DNA of 19,589 bases from Pseudomonas sp. UBA5706 (GTDB taxonomy: Bacteria > Pseudomonadota > Gammaproteobacteria > Pseudomonadales > Pseudomonadaceae), in assembly GCF_002419965.1 (NCBI RefSeq), contig NZ_DIHC01000008.1, positions 1 through 19,589 on the forward strand, written 5' to 3'. A program made the position numbers and the translations under genes. This document shows, in pieces, positions 1-6,548 of this stretch (its first letter is position 1; each line of letters starts with the position of its first letter). A model generated the notes under the pieces. The model did not search any database. It saw only the letters and a program-made list of their open reading frames with translations, and was not told the DNA's origin.

Positions 1-733
1 TCACCCGCTTGAACTCGACGACCCATACCCACGGGTTTGAGTGCCAAGATTCTTCCCCGTTGATGGACTGCCAAAGTCCGGCGAATGTCTCGTATGGATG
101 GTCTGTGAAGAACCTTCCGTCCTCGATGTGGTAACCGTCACCGCCAAATGCCTGAACGCCTTCCGATAGGCATTGTGCTGGCGAGATGTCCTGCAGTCGC
201 TCGACGCGTACGTCAGTGATCTCCAACAGAATGCGGCTTGCGACACGAGGCATGTGAATGCTCGGCCTCCAAGCGGAGCGATCGTCACCGCCGCCGTCAT
301 CGTCACCGGCCCATGCTGCTTCGCCATCGGCGCGGTAGATGACGTGACCGGAGTAATAGCCGCGGCCAAAAGGCATTTCCCGGATTGGGGTGGCTTGACG
401 ATCAGGCGTCCAATCGACCATGTTGCCCTGCTCATCGAAGTCGTGACTGATGACGCCCCATGTCTCGCGCATCCAAAGCCGCTCGCCGGGTCTGCCATAT
501 GGGCAGCATCCGGACCTGGCAAGCTCTGCAGCGCAAGAGGCTGCATCGACACCGCTGACACCGAAACCCCAACGAGCGTGCCGCTGAGCGATCGCAAACC
601 AAGTGCCGTCCTCTTCAAGGTTGGGCTGTTGCCAAGGCTTGACCAGACGCCGAGTTACCGTCTTCCGGCCTTCCAGGATGGCGCGTACCATCGGCGCCGA
701 GAATAGGATCGGACGTTCTTGAATGCTGATCAT
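1..733 (-). CDS. Phage accessory protein, ASCH/PUA-like (partial, runs off left edge)
   Basis: An open frame of 244 codons starts at the ATG at 733-731 and is still open at position 1, so the C-terminus is missing. It begins MISIQERPILFSAPMVRAIL and has the GRKTVTRR signature near residues 26-33. This is typical of a widespread phage protein whose N-terminal G-x-K-T-x-T-R-R element resembles the GxK motif of ASCH/PUA-like nucleic-acid-binding beta-barrels. Further conserved-looking blocks are CPYGRPGERLWMRETWG and, near the end, WVWVVEFKRV. It lies immediately downstream of the HNH gene and its start is inside that gene's 3' end, so translation is probably coupled. The biochemical role is unknown. 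The ASCH link is an inference from the motif; the reading frame itself is secure because it stays open for the whole stretch with strongly protein-like composition. Confidence 0.85.
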   Translation of the reverse strand, partial: MISIQERPILFSAPMVRAILEGRKTVTRRLVKPWQQPNLEEDGTWFAIAQRHARWGFGVSGVDAASCAAELARSGCCPYGRPGERLWMRETWGVISHDFDEQGNMVDWTPDRQATPIREMPFGRGYYSGHVIYRADGEAAWAGDDDGGGDDRSAWRPSIHMPRVASRILLEITDVRVERLQDISPAQCLSEGVQAFGGDGYHIEDGRFFTDHPYETFAGLWQSINGEESWHSNPWVWVVEFKRV

Positions 734-1127
734 TGGTCACCTTCTCGAAATAGAAAACCACCGGCTCCGCCGTCTCGACGATCAGGCCGTAAGCCTTCGC
801 GAGTCGATAAGTTGGCTGGTATAGGTTCAAGCTGTTGACATGGCGGGCTATCCACAACCGCCAACCTTCAAGGCTCTGGCCGCCCTTACTGATGTTGCAG
901 GGTACGCAGGCGGGCATCATGTTGCCGATGTGGTCATTTTCGGGCTTGAGCGGCTTTCCGGAATCGAGCCGCCATGTGCCGTTGGGGTTCTGTTTCGATA
1001 TCAGCTCACGCGTGACTGGTTCCAGGTGATCGGCATGCCAGCGCGCTCCCAGTTCAATACCGCAATACGCGCAGCGACCGCCATACTTCACGCGGACCTG
1101 CTCGCGCTCAAGTTTCTTCAGGCGCAC
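615..1127 (-). CDS. HNH endonuclease
   Basis: A small phage HNH nuclease, expected to nick or cut DNA, often beside packaging or modification genes. I chose the GTG at 1127 because GAGGAG lies five bases upstream; an ATG nine codons earlier has no such site. The zinc knuckle pairs are CAYC (C19, C22) and CVPC (C74, C77). The first catalytic histidine region is HADHLEP (31-37) and the second is MPACVPCNISKG (71-82). The family normally ends soon after the VVFYFEKV block (residues 123-130 here), but this frame continues about 40 residues into the start of the next gene. The tail is low-complexity and unlike the family, so a small indel may have removed the native stop. The nuclease core looks intact. 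Confidence 0.85.
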   Translation of the reverse strand: MRLKKLEREQVRVKYGGRCAYCGIELGARWHADHLEPVTRELISKQNPNGTWRLDSGKPLKPENDHIGNMMPACVPCNISKGGQSLEGWRLWIARHVNSLNLYQPTYRLAKAYGLIVETAEPVVFYFEKVTNDQHSRTSDPILGADGTRHPGRPEDGNSASGQALATAQP

Positions 1128-1228
1128 AGTTGCTCCTCGCCGCATACGCAGCAAGCAATAGGGGTTGGTTAGGTTCGCCGTCGATTTGATCGGGTTGAAT
1201 TATTTGATCAGCGATAGCTCGTAGATAG

Positions 1229-1492
1229 ATGGAATCGATAACCGATTGCTTACAGCAGAAAGGTTTCCTCCGCATGCAGAACGCCGAAGATTTTCGTTTT
1301 ACCGCCCACCAGCTTCTCCTTGCCCTGGACGCATCCACGATCAATATGATGAAGATGGTCATGGCCTCCTCTATGGGCAACGCTGCGTGGAAGAAAGCGG
1401 TGACCATGCAAGAGGCGTCATTTACAGCACTTCATATGCATTTAGCCCACCCTAATGCCGCAGCTTTAATGCAACAGGGATTCGGCCGGTAA
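1229..1492 (+). CDS. Small hypothetical protein
   Basis: An 87-codon rightward ORF in the gap between two leftward gene groups. The protein is helical, Met-rich and without cysteine clusters or membrane segments; its core reads MQNAEDFRFTAHQLLLALD. The first ATG (1229) has no good ribosome site. The internal ATG at 1274 has AAAGG about ten bases upstream and may be the true start, giving 72 residues. The composition looks like a real protein rather than an antisense shadow, and the competing leftward frames here are poorer. I do not recognise the family. It sits among other single rightward genes in this region, so it may be another independently expressed cargo gene. Confidence 0.55.
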   Translation: MESITDCLQQKGFLRMQNAEDFRFTAHQLLLALDASTINMMKMVMASSMGNAAWKKAVTMQEASFTALHMHLAHPNAAALMQQGFGR

Positions 1493-1522
1493 CAGAAGCT
1501 TCTTCGCCAAAACCGCTTCACT

Positions 1523-1550
1523 TTGTTATGCCGTGTTACGCATGCATAAT
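1523..1550 (+). promoter_or_regulatory. Candidate promoter for the gene at 1577
   Basis: TTGTTA (1523-1528) and CATAAT (1545-1550) are separated by 16 bases. The predicted start of transcription is close to 1557, only about 20 bases before the ATG. The leader contains TCTCC (1552-1556), which can pair with GGAGA (1568-1572), and the latter is the ribosome site. This is prediction from sequence only. Confidence 0.45.
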
Positions 1551-1576
1551 CTCTCCGCACTTTATGGGGAGAAGAC

Positions 1577-1933
1577 ATGCGGGTACGCGGGCAAAAATAC
1601 TGGGAATGGAGTAAACCGGAACTGCATTTCCGGGATTATGACGAAAGGCTGCGCGACGGAACTTCCATCAACATTCAAGTGCGTCACTCTCCAAATGAGG
1701 GCGTCCAGCTTTTCGTTGGTGTTTACGGTGCGAAGGGCATCATGTTGTTCGAAGAGGTCTACGATTCGCCGCCCGGCGAAACGATGACTCAAGCTATCGA
1801 ATGGGGAGTCGATCAAGCTCACAAGTTCATAGACAAAAATAAACCCAAGAGCCGCGCCTCGTCGGCAAAGCCTGAACCACTTCCGAGGAAGGGGTCAGGT
1901 GGTAGCAATAAATTACGTCTTCAGAACAGTTAA
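1577..1933 (+). CDS. Hypothetical protein, single rightward gene
   Basis: A 118-residue protein with a GGGGAGA ribosome site four bases before the ATG. Residues 1-90 form a compact, mixed alpha/beta-looking domain with many aromatic and acidic residues (WEWSKPELHFRDYDERLRDG). The last 25 residues are basic and Ser/Pro-rich (KPKSRASSAKPEPLPRKGSG), probably a flexible tail. No membrane segment, signal peptide or catalytic motif is visible. It is transcribed against the surrounding leftward genes and has its own promoter-like boxes just upstream, which is the arrangement of a phage moron. I do not recognise the function. Overlapping frames on both strands (1533-1787 and 1562-1822) are shadows. 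Confidence 0.75.
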   Translation: MRVRGQKYWEWSKPELHFRDYDERLRDGTSINIQVRHSPNEGVQLFVGVYGAKGIMLFEEVYDSPPGETMTQAIEWGVDQAHKFIDKNKPKSRASSAKPEPLPRKGSGGSNKLRLQNS

Positions 1934-1951
1934 GATTTTCTGAAGGCTATT

Positions 1952-2407
1952 TCAAGGTGCGGTTTCGGTGACGATCTTGGTGGCCAGACCGGTTACCGCC
2001 TGACTATAGATGTGCTTGATCTTGTCCCACGAAATCAGCTGGTCGGACGCGAACTCCCCCTCACCATCGCAGACTGCGCAGCCTTCAGCCGGTTCTGCCA
2101 GATCGCGACACTCAGGACATTCCTGTGCGAAGGTTACTTTGAACTCTCCTAGCAGCAGTGCCTTGGCACCGTTTTCTGCTGTGAGTCGGCGCGGCATGAT
2201 GCAATACCCTTCTGGGATTAGATTGGCCAATTGGGCTTGCAGGTCATCAACTCGCTGATCAGCGATGTTCAGGCGCTGTTGCAGGGCGGCCTCTCGATTG
2301 GCCGCAAGCGCCAGCGCCTGGTTTAAGTCCCCCGCATGCACCCAGAATCCCGGGCGGCCCGCTTCCGGAACGTCCGCTGCCGAGTATCGTTTGATGGTCG
2401 GGTTCAT
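1952..2407 (-). CDS. Hypothetical phage protein with two CxxC pairs
   Basis: A 151-residue protein with a perfect AGGAGG four bases upstream of its ATG. The ATG overlaps the TGA of the preceding DUF4406 gene in an ATGA junction, so the two are translationally coupled. Residues 25-65 are predicted coiled coil (LALAANREAALQQRL). Residues 97-113 hold CPEC and CAVC, four cysteines suited to binding one zinc ion, followed by DGEGEF, similar to a DnaJ-type zinc-finger repeat. The C-terminal SWDKIKHIYSQ segment is probably helical. Small proteins of this pattern are common in the accessory operons of Pseudomonas phages, but no function is known to me. Zinc binding is an inference from the cysteine spacing. 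Confidence 0.8.
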   Translation of the reverse strand: MNPTIKRYSAADVPEAGRPGFWVHAGDLNQALALAANREAALQQRLNIADQRVDDLQAQLANLIPEGYCIMPRRLTAENGAKALLLGEFKVTFAQECPECRDLAEPAEGCAVCDGEGEFASDQLISWDKIKHIYSQAVTGLATKIVTETAP

Positions 2408-2721
2408 AACCCCTCCTGCGGCGTAACGATGCCGCTTGCTTGAATGACGGCCATTTTCAGATGTCCGGCCAGTTCGATTTCCACGTTGGCGCCGCGCGAG
2501 ATTTGCCAGCCAGGCAGGTATGCCACGGTGTCACATGTGAGCATCTGGTGGATCGCGTCACGCATGCACATGTGCCAGGGCGCATCGGCGGGTAGCGGGT
2601 ACTCGGCAGGATTCTCGACGGTGTAGCCGAGGGCGCGGAGGCGGGCGGCCTCTGCATTGAATGCCGGGTAGTTGTAATCGGGCAGGCCCGTCATGGGCCC
2701 GCTGAGGTAGATGCGTTGCAT
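2404..2721 (-). CDS. DUF4406 family protein
   Basis: A 105-residue protein opening MQRIYLSGPMTGLPDYNYPA, the hallmark start of DUF4406. The family has a small Rossmann-like fold related to nucleoside 2-deoxyribosyltransferases. The NPAEYPLP segment and the C-terminal LPGWQISRGANVEIELA block (residues 69-85) match the expected order of conserved pieces and the length is normal for the family. Its substrate is not established; by fold it may act on a nucleotide. It lies 12 bases downstream of the dcm stop and shares an ATGA overlap with the next gene, so all three should be on one message. The ribosome site is weak (GGA only), consistent with coupling to dcm. Confidence 0.85.
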   Translation of the reverse strand: MQRIYLSGPMTGLPDYNYPAFNAEAARLRALGYTVENPAEYPLPADAPWHMCMRDAIHQMLTCDTVAYLPGWQISRGANVEIELAGHLKMAVIQASGIVTPQEGL

Positions 2722-2733
2722 GGGGATGTCCGG

Positions 2734-4476
2734 TCAGATTTGTTCGAGGATTCGCAGGCCGAGCCAGCGGACGACGGGGACGGCCTTGCTATTGCCGATG
2801 GCCTTGTAGCGCGGGCCATCCGGGCAGTCGGCGGCACGCTTGCCGCGCCAAGGGATGAGCGTGTAGCCGTCGGGAAAGCCTTGGAGGCGCTCGCACTCCA
2901 CGGGCGTGAGGCGTCTGACAGAGCTCGCTGCTGCGACTACATTTGGCCCCAGCGCAGAATCAGTGTTGTCGACTTGCTTGCCGTAATTGCTGGTCAGCGT
3001 TTGAGCCACCTCACGGCAATTCACGATCGGCTGTCCACGCCCAGTACCATCTTCACTGCCGTCAAACCCTTCGGCTTTCAGCGTATGGGTAATTTCACCG
3101 GTGATGCAGGCTGCGACCTGGCCGCCGGCATGGGCATGGCTTGCACTGTGATTCATTGCGCGAAGTGTTGGCGACAGCGCTCCGGCGTCGGCACCGTGAT
3201 CCTTGCAGCTGAAGGCGAGAACGGCGTTCTCCTGTCCACTATTCCTGCCCAGGGCAAAGGCCTTGTCCGAAACGCATGGGTCTTGCGTGCCGTGGACTAC
3301 TAGCAATCCAGATTCGGCGTCTTGTTGAGTCGCACTGCCGGCCGCCTTGCCACTGGACTGAAGTGTTCCTGCGACGAGATGATTTGCCATCCCGTGATCA
3401 ACATCGGCACCACCATCGGTGCTGCGCAGCGTGCCAGCGACATAGCATTGCTGTTTTGCCCCTGCTTCAGCCGCAAGAGCCCCGACTATCTTTCCGTCAC
3501 CACCCATTAGCCTCACTTCGTCACGACTGTTCTGAACAAAGGCCACTTGGTCAAAGGCTGGCTGAACAAAAAACGTCTCGCTCTCCGTGTCCATCCTGGT
3601 GCCTTTTGCGGTAAGCGTCGCTGATCTTTCGACCGATCCGCCCAGGCTGTGCCCGCCGAATGCAGGGATGCCGCCGAACATGGTCACCGCCGGCCCTTCG
3701 TCACCCTCGCAGTTCATGCAGCCGTAGTGACCAAGCTCTTCGGGGAAGACGTGTCCGCATCCGCACTGGAGCGCAGGGCCGAATGGAGCTGTTCCGGTAA
3801 CGTCTTGCCCCTCACCGCGGCGCGGCGCAGTATCCCGGCGCACGCCTTCGCGCTCAAAAAGTACCGCGACGGGATCGAACCCTCTTCGAGCACTTGCGAC
3901 AACGAACACACGGCGCCGTCGTTGGGCCAAGCCGAAATATTGGGCGTCCAGGATCCGCCACGCGACTGTTCTTTTGGGTCCATACACACAACCAGCGTCT
4001 GTCCAGCGCTTCCCTGAAGGCTGCAGTTCGCAGTCTTCCCCAGCAAGCGCGCCAAGAAAGCATCCGAAGGCGTTTTGCTTGTCGGAAAGGACGCCGGGGA
4101 CGTTTTCCCAGACGACGACACACTCGTCATCGTCGCGGGCTGTTCGAACATGGTCAACTGCATCTGCGAGCTCCACATATTTGATGGTGAGGGCGCCGCG
4201 CGGATCCAGCATGCCTTGGCGCATACCGGCCACGCTGAACGCTTGGCAGGGCGTGCCGCCGACGAGCACCGCTGGCGCCTTGATCTTGCCGGCCAGTACC
4301 AGGGCCCCGAGCTTGGTCATGTCGCCGTGGTTCTGCACTTGCGGGTAGTGGTACGCCAGCACCGCTGAAGGGAAGGGCTCGATCTCGGCGAACCAGGCTG
4401 GTGTCATGCCCAGAGGCTCCCAGGCAGCCGAAGCCGCCTCGATCCCCGAACAAACGGAGCCGTAGTCGATTTGCAT
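2734..4476 (-). CDS. dcm: DNA (cytosine-5-)-methyltransferase
   Basis: A 580-residue C5 methyltransferase that transfers methyl groups from S-adenosylmethionine to cytosine in DNA. Phages use it to mask their DNA from host restriction. Motif I is SVCSGIEAASAAW (7-19), the catalytic Pro-Cys is in GGTPCQAFS (Cys77), motif VI is WENVPG (123-128), motif VIII is QRRRRVF (185-191) and motif X is GNSKAVP near 561-567. RLTPVECERLQGFP precedes motif X. The stretch from about 205 to 510, where the target-recognition domain should lie, is unusually long and carries several x-T-L-x-[AS] blocks separated by Gly/Ser-rich segments. GAGG lies eight bases before the ATG. The overlapping rightward frames here are antisense shadows, but one same-strand frame (3714-4163) looks like a real nested gene. 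Confidence 0.95.
   Translation of the reverse strand: MQIDYGSVCSGIEAASAAWEPLGMTPAWFAEIEPFPSAVLAYHYPQVQNHGDMTKLGALVLAGKIKAPAVLVGGTPCQAFSVAGMRQGMLDPRGALTIKYVELADAVDHVRTARDDDECVVVWENVPGVLSDKQNAFGCFLGALAGEDCELQPSGKRWTDAGCVYGPKRTVAWRILDAQYFGLAQRRRRVFVVASARRGFDPVAVLFEREGVRRDTAPRRGEGQDVTGTAPFGPALQCGCGHVFPEELGHYGCMNCEGDEGPAVTMFGGIPAFGGHSLGGSVERSATLTAKGTRMDTESETFFVQPAFDQVAFVQNSRDEVRLMGGDGKIVGALAAEAGAKQQCYVAGTLRSTDGGADVDHGMANHLVAGTLQSSGKAAGSATQQDAESGLLVVHGTQDPCVSDKAFALGRNSGQENAVLAFSCKDHGADAGALSPTLRAMNHSASHAHAGGQVAACITGEITHTLKAEGFDGSEDGTGRGQPIVNCREVAQTLTSNYGKQVDNTDSALGPNVVAAASSVRRLTPVECERLQGFPDGYTLIPWRGKRAADCPDGPRYKAIGNSKAVPVVRWLGLRILEQI
3714..4163 (-). CDS. Putative nested gene inside dcm, second frame on the same strand
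   Basis: A 149-codon ORF lying wholly inside dcm in another frame of the same strand. The chosen ATG (4163-4161) has GGAG seven bases upstream; an ATG five codons earlier lacks this. The product begins MQLTMFEQPATMTSVSSSGK and contains blocks resembling, from memory, a phage protein family: SSGKTSPASFPTSKTPSDAF, the central LVVCMDPKEQSRGG, NISAWPNDGAVCSLSQVLEE and FLSAKACAGILRRA followed by RGKTLPEQL. An accidental frame would rarely show such an ordered set. It overlaps the part of dcm encoding residues 105-254, including motifs VI and VIII. The function is unknown. The alternative is that this frame is conserved only because dcm is conserved, so the call depends on a codon-level test. Confidence 0.55.
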   Translation of the reverse strand: MQLTMFEQPATMTSVSSSGKTSPASFPTSKTPSDAFLARLLGKTANCSLQGSAGQTLVVCMDPKEQSRGGSWTPNISAWPNDGAVCSLSQVLEEGSIPSRYFLSAKACAGILRRAAVRGKTLPEQLHSALRSSADADTSSPKSLVTTAA

Positions 4477-4552
4477 TGCGGGATCCTCGCCAGTGGCGTG
4501 ATTCAGGGAAGTGGGTTATTAGTCATCGCTCAATTTGATAGGAGAGCAGGCG

Positions 4553-4741
4553 ATGATCGTTGGGGATAAGTTTATCTTTGAAGTGGGTGATCCAGTGGTA
4601 GACCAGTACGCCCCGGAGCGGCGAGTTGGGATCGTCGTTGCCATTGAGGGAGACGATGCTAACCGAACGCTGGTTGTTGAAGCCGAGGGCAATCCAGACG
4701 AAACATGGAGGATCCGTGACGCTAACGCAGTGCTTCCTTAA
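4553..4741 (+). CDS. Small hypothetical protein
   Basis: A 62-residue acidic protein, divergent from dcm and convergent with the next leftward gene, whose stop region it overlaps by four bases. I chose the ATG at 4553 because AGGAG lies about eight bases upstream. An in-frame TTG at 4535 would put the ribosome site inside the gene. The sequence is rich in Asp, Glu and Val with alternating hydrophobic residues (VGDKFIFEVGDPVVDQY and RRVGIVVAIEGDD), which suggests a small beta-barrel of SH3-like or KOW-like type; this is inference. It is one of the single rightward genes set among leftward ones. No family is recognised. Confidence 0.75.
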   Translation: MIVGDKFIFEVGDPVVDQYAPERRVGIVVAIEGDDANRTLVVEAEGNPDETWRIRDANAVLP

Positions 4742-5463
4742 AGAGCTATTTCGGTCTGAGTTTCTCGCAGCCAGAGCGGAGCGCTGTTGTGAGCCTCGAT
4801 CCGATCGGCGATGACGTTGGCTCGCTGGCCGGCGGTGGGCGGCGCGCACATCCCGAAGCGGCTGATGCTTCCGCCGTTTACTGCGGCATTCGTCGAGTCG
4901 GCCGAGGCAAAGGGCAGGCGCTGGAAGATCGCAGGGTCAAGCATTCGTAGCCCGTGCAGCCGACAGGATGGTCGCCCCTTATCGTCACAAATGGCGTCCA
5001 TAGCGGCGCTCATCCGCTTCCACCAAGGCCCGGTACCCGGTGTTGCCCACTGCCCTGAACTGCCAATGGCAACCGTCCGCCAGCACCTCGCCAGCCCCTC
5101 CAGCCGTTCAAGTGATTCGTGCAGGTGCCATACGGGCACGCCCCGCAACTCTTCCGGCCACTGCCGAACGAGACTGTCGTTGGCGTCTTCGTCACCGTCG
5201 ATCACGTCAGGAATGAGCGCCCAAGTGAAGCCGGGGTGTCGATGCCAGTCTTCGACCCATCGCGTGTAACCGTCGACGTCTACCTGGCCGCCTTTCTTCC
5301 ACACGGTGAACGCTCCATTGTCGAAAACAAATGACTTGCACACATCGGCCACAATCCCGAGATCGTCTTTGCGGGGGAAGGGCACTAGTGCGTGTCGGCC
5401 CGTGAGGAACTTAGCTGCATCCTCGCGCTTACCGCCGACTGGAGTGCCGTGATAGTGAATCAT
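4738..5463 (-). CDS. Phage TGT-like (queuine tRNA-ribosyltransferase-like) protein, tentative
   Basis: A 241-residue protein frequent in phage accessory operons. Visible blocks are FVFDNGAFTVW (46-55), WALIPDVIDG (81-90), VPVWHLHES (109-117) and AIGSSGQW (132-139), spread along the chain like the loops of a TIM barrel. The Asp-Asn-Gly-Ala-Phe and HLHES/IGSSG pattern recalls tRNA-guanine transglycosylases and their DNA-acting DpdA relatives, which exchange guanine for 7-deazaguanine bases. That link is my inference and is not proven by a complete motif set. No preQ0 or queuosine synthesis gene is in the window, so any deazapurine would have to come from the host. Its ATG overlaps the TGA of a 28-codon leader ORF (ATGA), implying coupling; its own ribosome site (AGGA, 11 bases away) is poor. 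Confidence 0.6.
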   Translation of the reverse strand: MIHYHGTPVGGKREDAAKFLTGRHALVPFPRKDDLGIVADVCKSFVFDNGAFTVWKKGGQVDVDGYTRWVEDWHRHPGFTWALIPDVIDGDEDANDSLVRQWPEELRGVPVWHLHESLERLEGLARCWRTVAIGSSGQWATPGTGPWWKRMSAAMDAICDDKGRPSCRLHGLRMLDPAIFQRLPFASADSTNAAVNGGSISRFGMCAPPTAGQRANVIADRIEAHNSAPLWLRETQTEIAL

Positions 5464-5546
5464 GATGATGTGTTTCCTACGCCCGCATTACGGGCACTGG
5501 CCGAGAGCTCGCCGAGACCGCCGAAAGGATCGATTGCTGTGGTCAT
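5460..5546 (-). CDS. 28-residue leader ORF coupled to the TGT-like gene
   Basis: An ATG at 5546 is preceded by AGGAGG at ideal distance. The 28-codon frame (MTTAIDPFGGLGELSASARN...) ends in a TGA that overlaps the ATG of the downstream gene. The strong ribosome site belongs to this tiny ORF, while the long gene has a weak one, so translation of the long gene probably depends on reading the leader. It may be a true small protein, a leader peptide, or the stub of a larger lost gene. The composition (Gly, Ala, Ser, Asn) gives no functional clue. Confidence 0.6.
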   Translation of the reverse strand: MTTAIDPFGGLGELSASARNAGVGNTSS

Positions 5547-5593
5547 AAATGCCTCCTGTGAGTAGTATTCGTTAGGAGAAAGGAGCGAAAGTT

Positions 5594-6253
5594 ATGAGTA
5601 TTTGTTTGGCGCTTACGGACCCGGATTGGTCCGTTACGAAAGATGTATTTTCAATTATTGGTACGCTAGTCAGCGCGGGTGGCGTGATTGCTGCTTTCTG
5701 GATCGGGAGTCAAGGTCTCGCAACATGGCGTCGGCAGATACAGGGGGTTAATAGTCACGATCTAGCAAAAAGAATCTTGCTCGAAATATATAATATTCGG
5801 CAATTGATGAGAGCTGGTCGTAATAGAAGTCATACTATGGCCGAAACAGAGGGAATGCCGACGCCGTCCCCCGGCTTAGATACCCGTACTAGAGCCATCA
5901 AAAGCCGTGAATACGCATTTGGCGTGAGAACGAGAAAAATCAACGCCGCAGTTATGAGTTTGAGCGTGTCGGCGTTGGAGGCAGAAGCACTCTGGGGGAG
6001 CGCCATATATCCCCATCTGAAGAAGATTGATCAGCTTGCTAAAGAGATATGCAACTATCTTGGTGTGTATATTTTTATTAAAGATCCAGATTTGGAGGGC
6101 GATGACCTAGAAGATGCGAAGGAATATTTCGACGGCCTTCGATCCATATTTGTCAGTTTTCAGAAAGACAGTTCAGATCCTTTCACAGTGGAGTTCGATG
6201 AATGCTTCAAGCAGGCTGAGCTTTACCTTAAGTCACAAATGCTCGTCAGCTAA
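5594..6253 (+). CDS. Membrane-anchored hypothetical protein (moron)
   Basis: A 219-residue protein with one transmembrane helix near residues 19-38 (FSIIGTLVSAGGVIAAFWIG), followed by basic residues (WRRQ) and a long cytoplasmic, largely helical domain. The topology looks like a short periplasmic N-terminus and a cytoplasmic body. GGAG lies eight bases before the ATG. The gene is clearly more AT-rich than its neighbours (for example ATATATAATATTCGGCAATT near 5788), has many rare codons for a high-GC host, and runs against the leftward operon. These are signs of recent acquisition. Similar anchored proteins are frequent among phage or genomic-island cargo, sometimes in defence or exclusion, but no such role can be read from this sequence. 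Confidence 0.8.
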   Translation: MSICLALTDPDWSVTKDVFSIIGTLVSAGGVIAAFWIGSQGLATWRRQIQGVNSHDLAKRILLEIYNIRQLMRAGRNRSHTMAETEGMPTPSPGLDTRTRAIKSREYAFGVRTRKINAAVMSLSVSALEAEALWGSAIYPHLKKIDQLAKEICNYLGVYIFIKDPDLEGDDLEDAKEYFDGLRSIFVSFQKDSSDPFTVEFDECFKQAELYLKSQMLVS

Positions 6254-6284
6254 GTGCTCACCAATGCGTGCAGTCGTAGCGGGG

Positions 6285-6487
6285 TGCGCGAAGCATTTCT
6301 CAGAACACTGAAGACCGTTGGGCGATGAACTTGGAGCGCACGGTTTCTCCGGGGCAATATGTCCCTCTACACCATAGCCCCGTAGGTCGAAAAATGGGGT
6401 CTTCCCACAGTGGTGAGCTGGCTTATCCGGCAGCGTCCGCATCATATCGATGCAGTCGCCGACCAGAATCTGGTGCTGCTGGATCAT
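6285..6487 (-). pseudogene. Relic of a phage DNA adenine/cytosine-N4 methyltransferase (N-terminus)
   Basis: The leftward frame from the ATG at 6487 reads MIQQHQILVGDCIDMMRTLP, the typical start of phage N-type DNA methyltransferases (motif I side GDCIDMM). The following stretch KTPFFDLRGYGVEGHIAPE aligns position by position with the usual TSPPYFGLRDYGVEGQIGLE. The catalytic SPPY tetrapeptide has decayed to KTPF. After that the family resemblance moves to another frame (KFIAQRSSVF, then a stop, then EMLRA), which indicates a frameshift. The rest of the enzyme is missing, and the AT-rich gene ending at 6253 lies exactly where it should continue. Probably non-functional. The alignment is from memory of the family. 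Confidence 0.65.
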
Positions 6488-6529
6488 GGTTCGATTCCAT
6501 GCGATGGGAAATATGGCCTACGCTTACCG

Positions 6530-6541
6530 CTCCAGCAGGAG
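6530..6541 (+). promoter_or_regulatory. Leader hairpin over the ribosome site of the gene at 6549
   Basis: CTCC-AGCA-GGAG can fold into a four-base-pair stem whose 3' arm is the ribosome site of the ATG at 6549. It sits 15 bases downstream of a TATGGCCTACGCTTA block (6512-6526) that is repeated before the paralogous gene at 6811. The stem is short, so its effect in the cell is uncertain, but it is kept in both copies. Confidence 0.4.
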
Positions 6542-6548
6542 TGCGGCC

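Noticed and set aside
1..618. 205-codon leftward frame starting at 618
   Set aside because: Shadow of the true frame from 733. Its Ser/Thr/Gln-rich composition is unnatural, while the 733 frame gives clear protein motifs.
2716..4368. Several long rightward frames opposite dcm
   Set aside because: Antisense to a gene with a complete set of methyltransferase motifs. They have no ribosome sites and are rich in Arg, Cys and His as expected of antisense reads.
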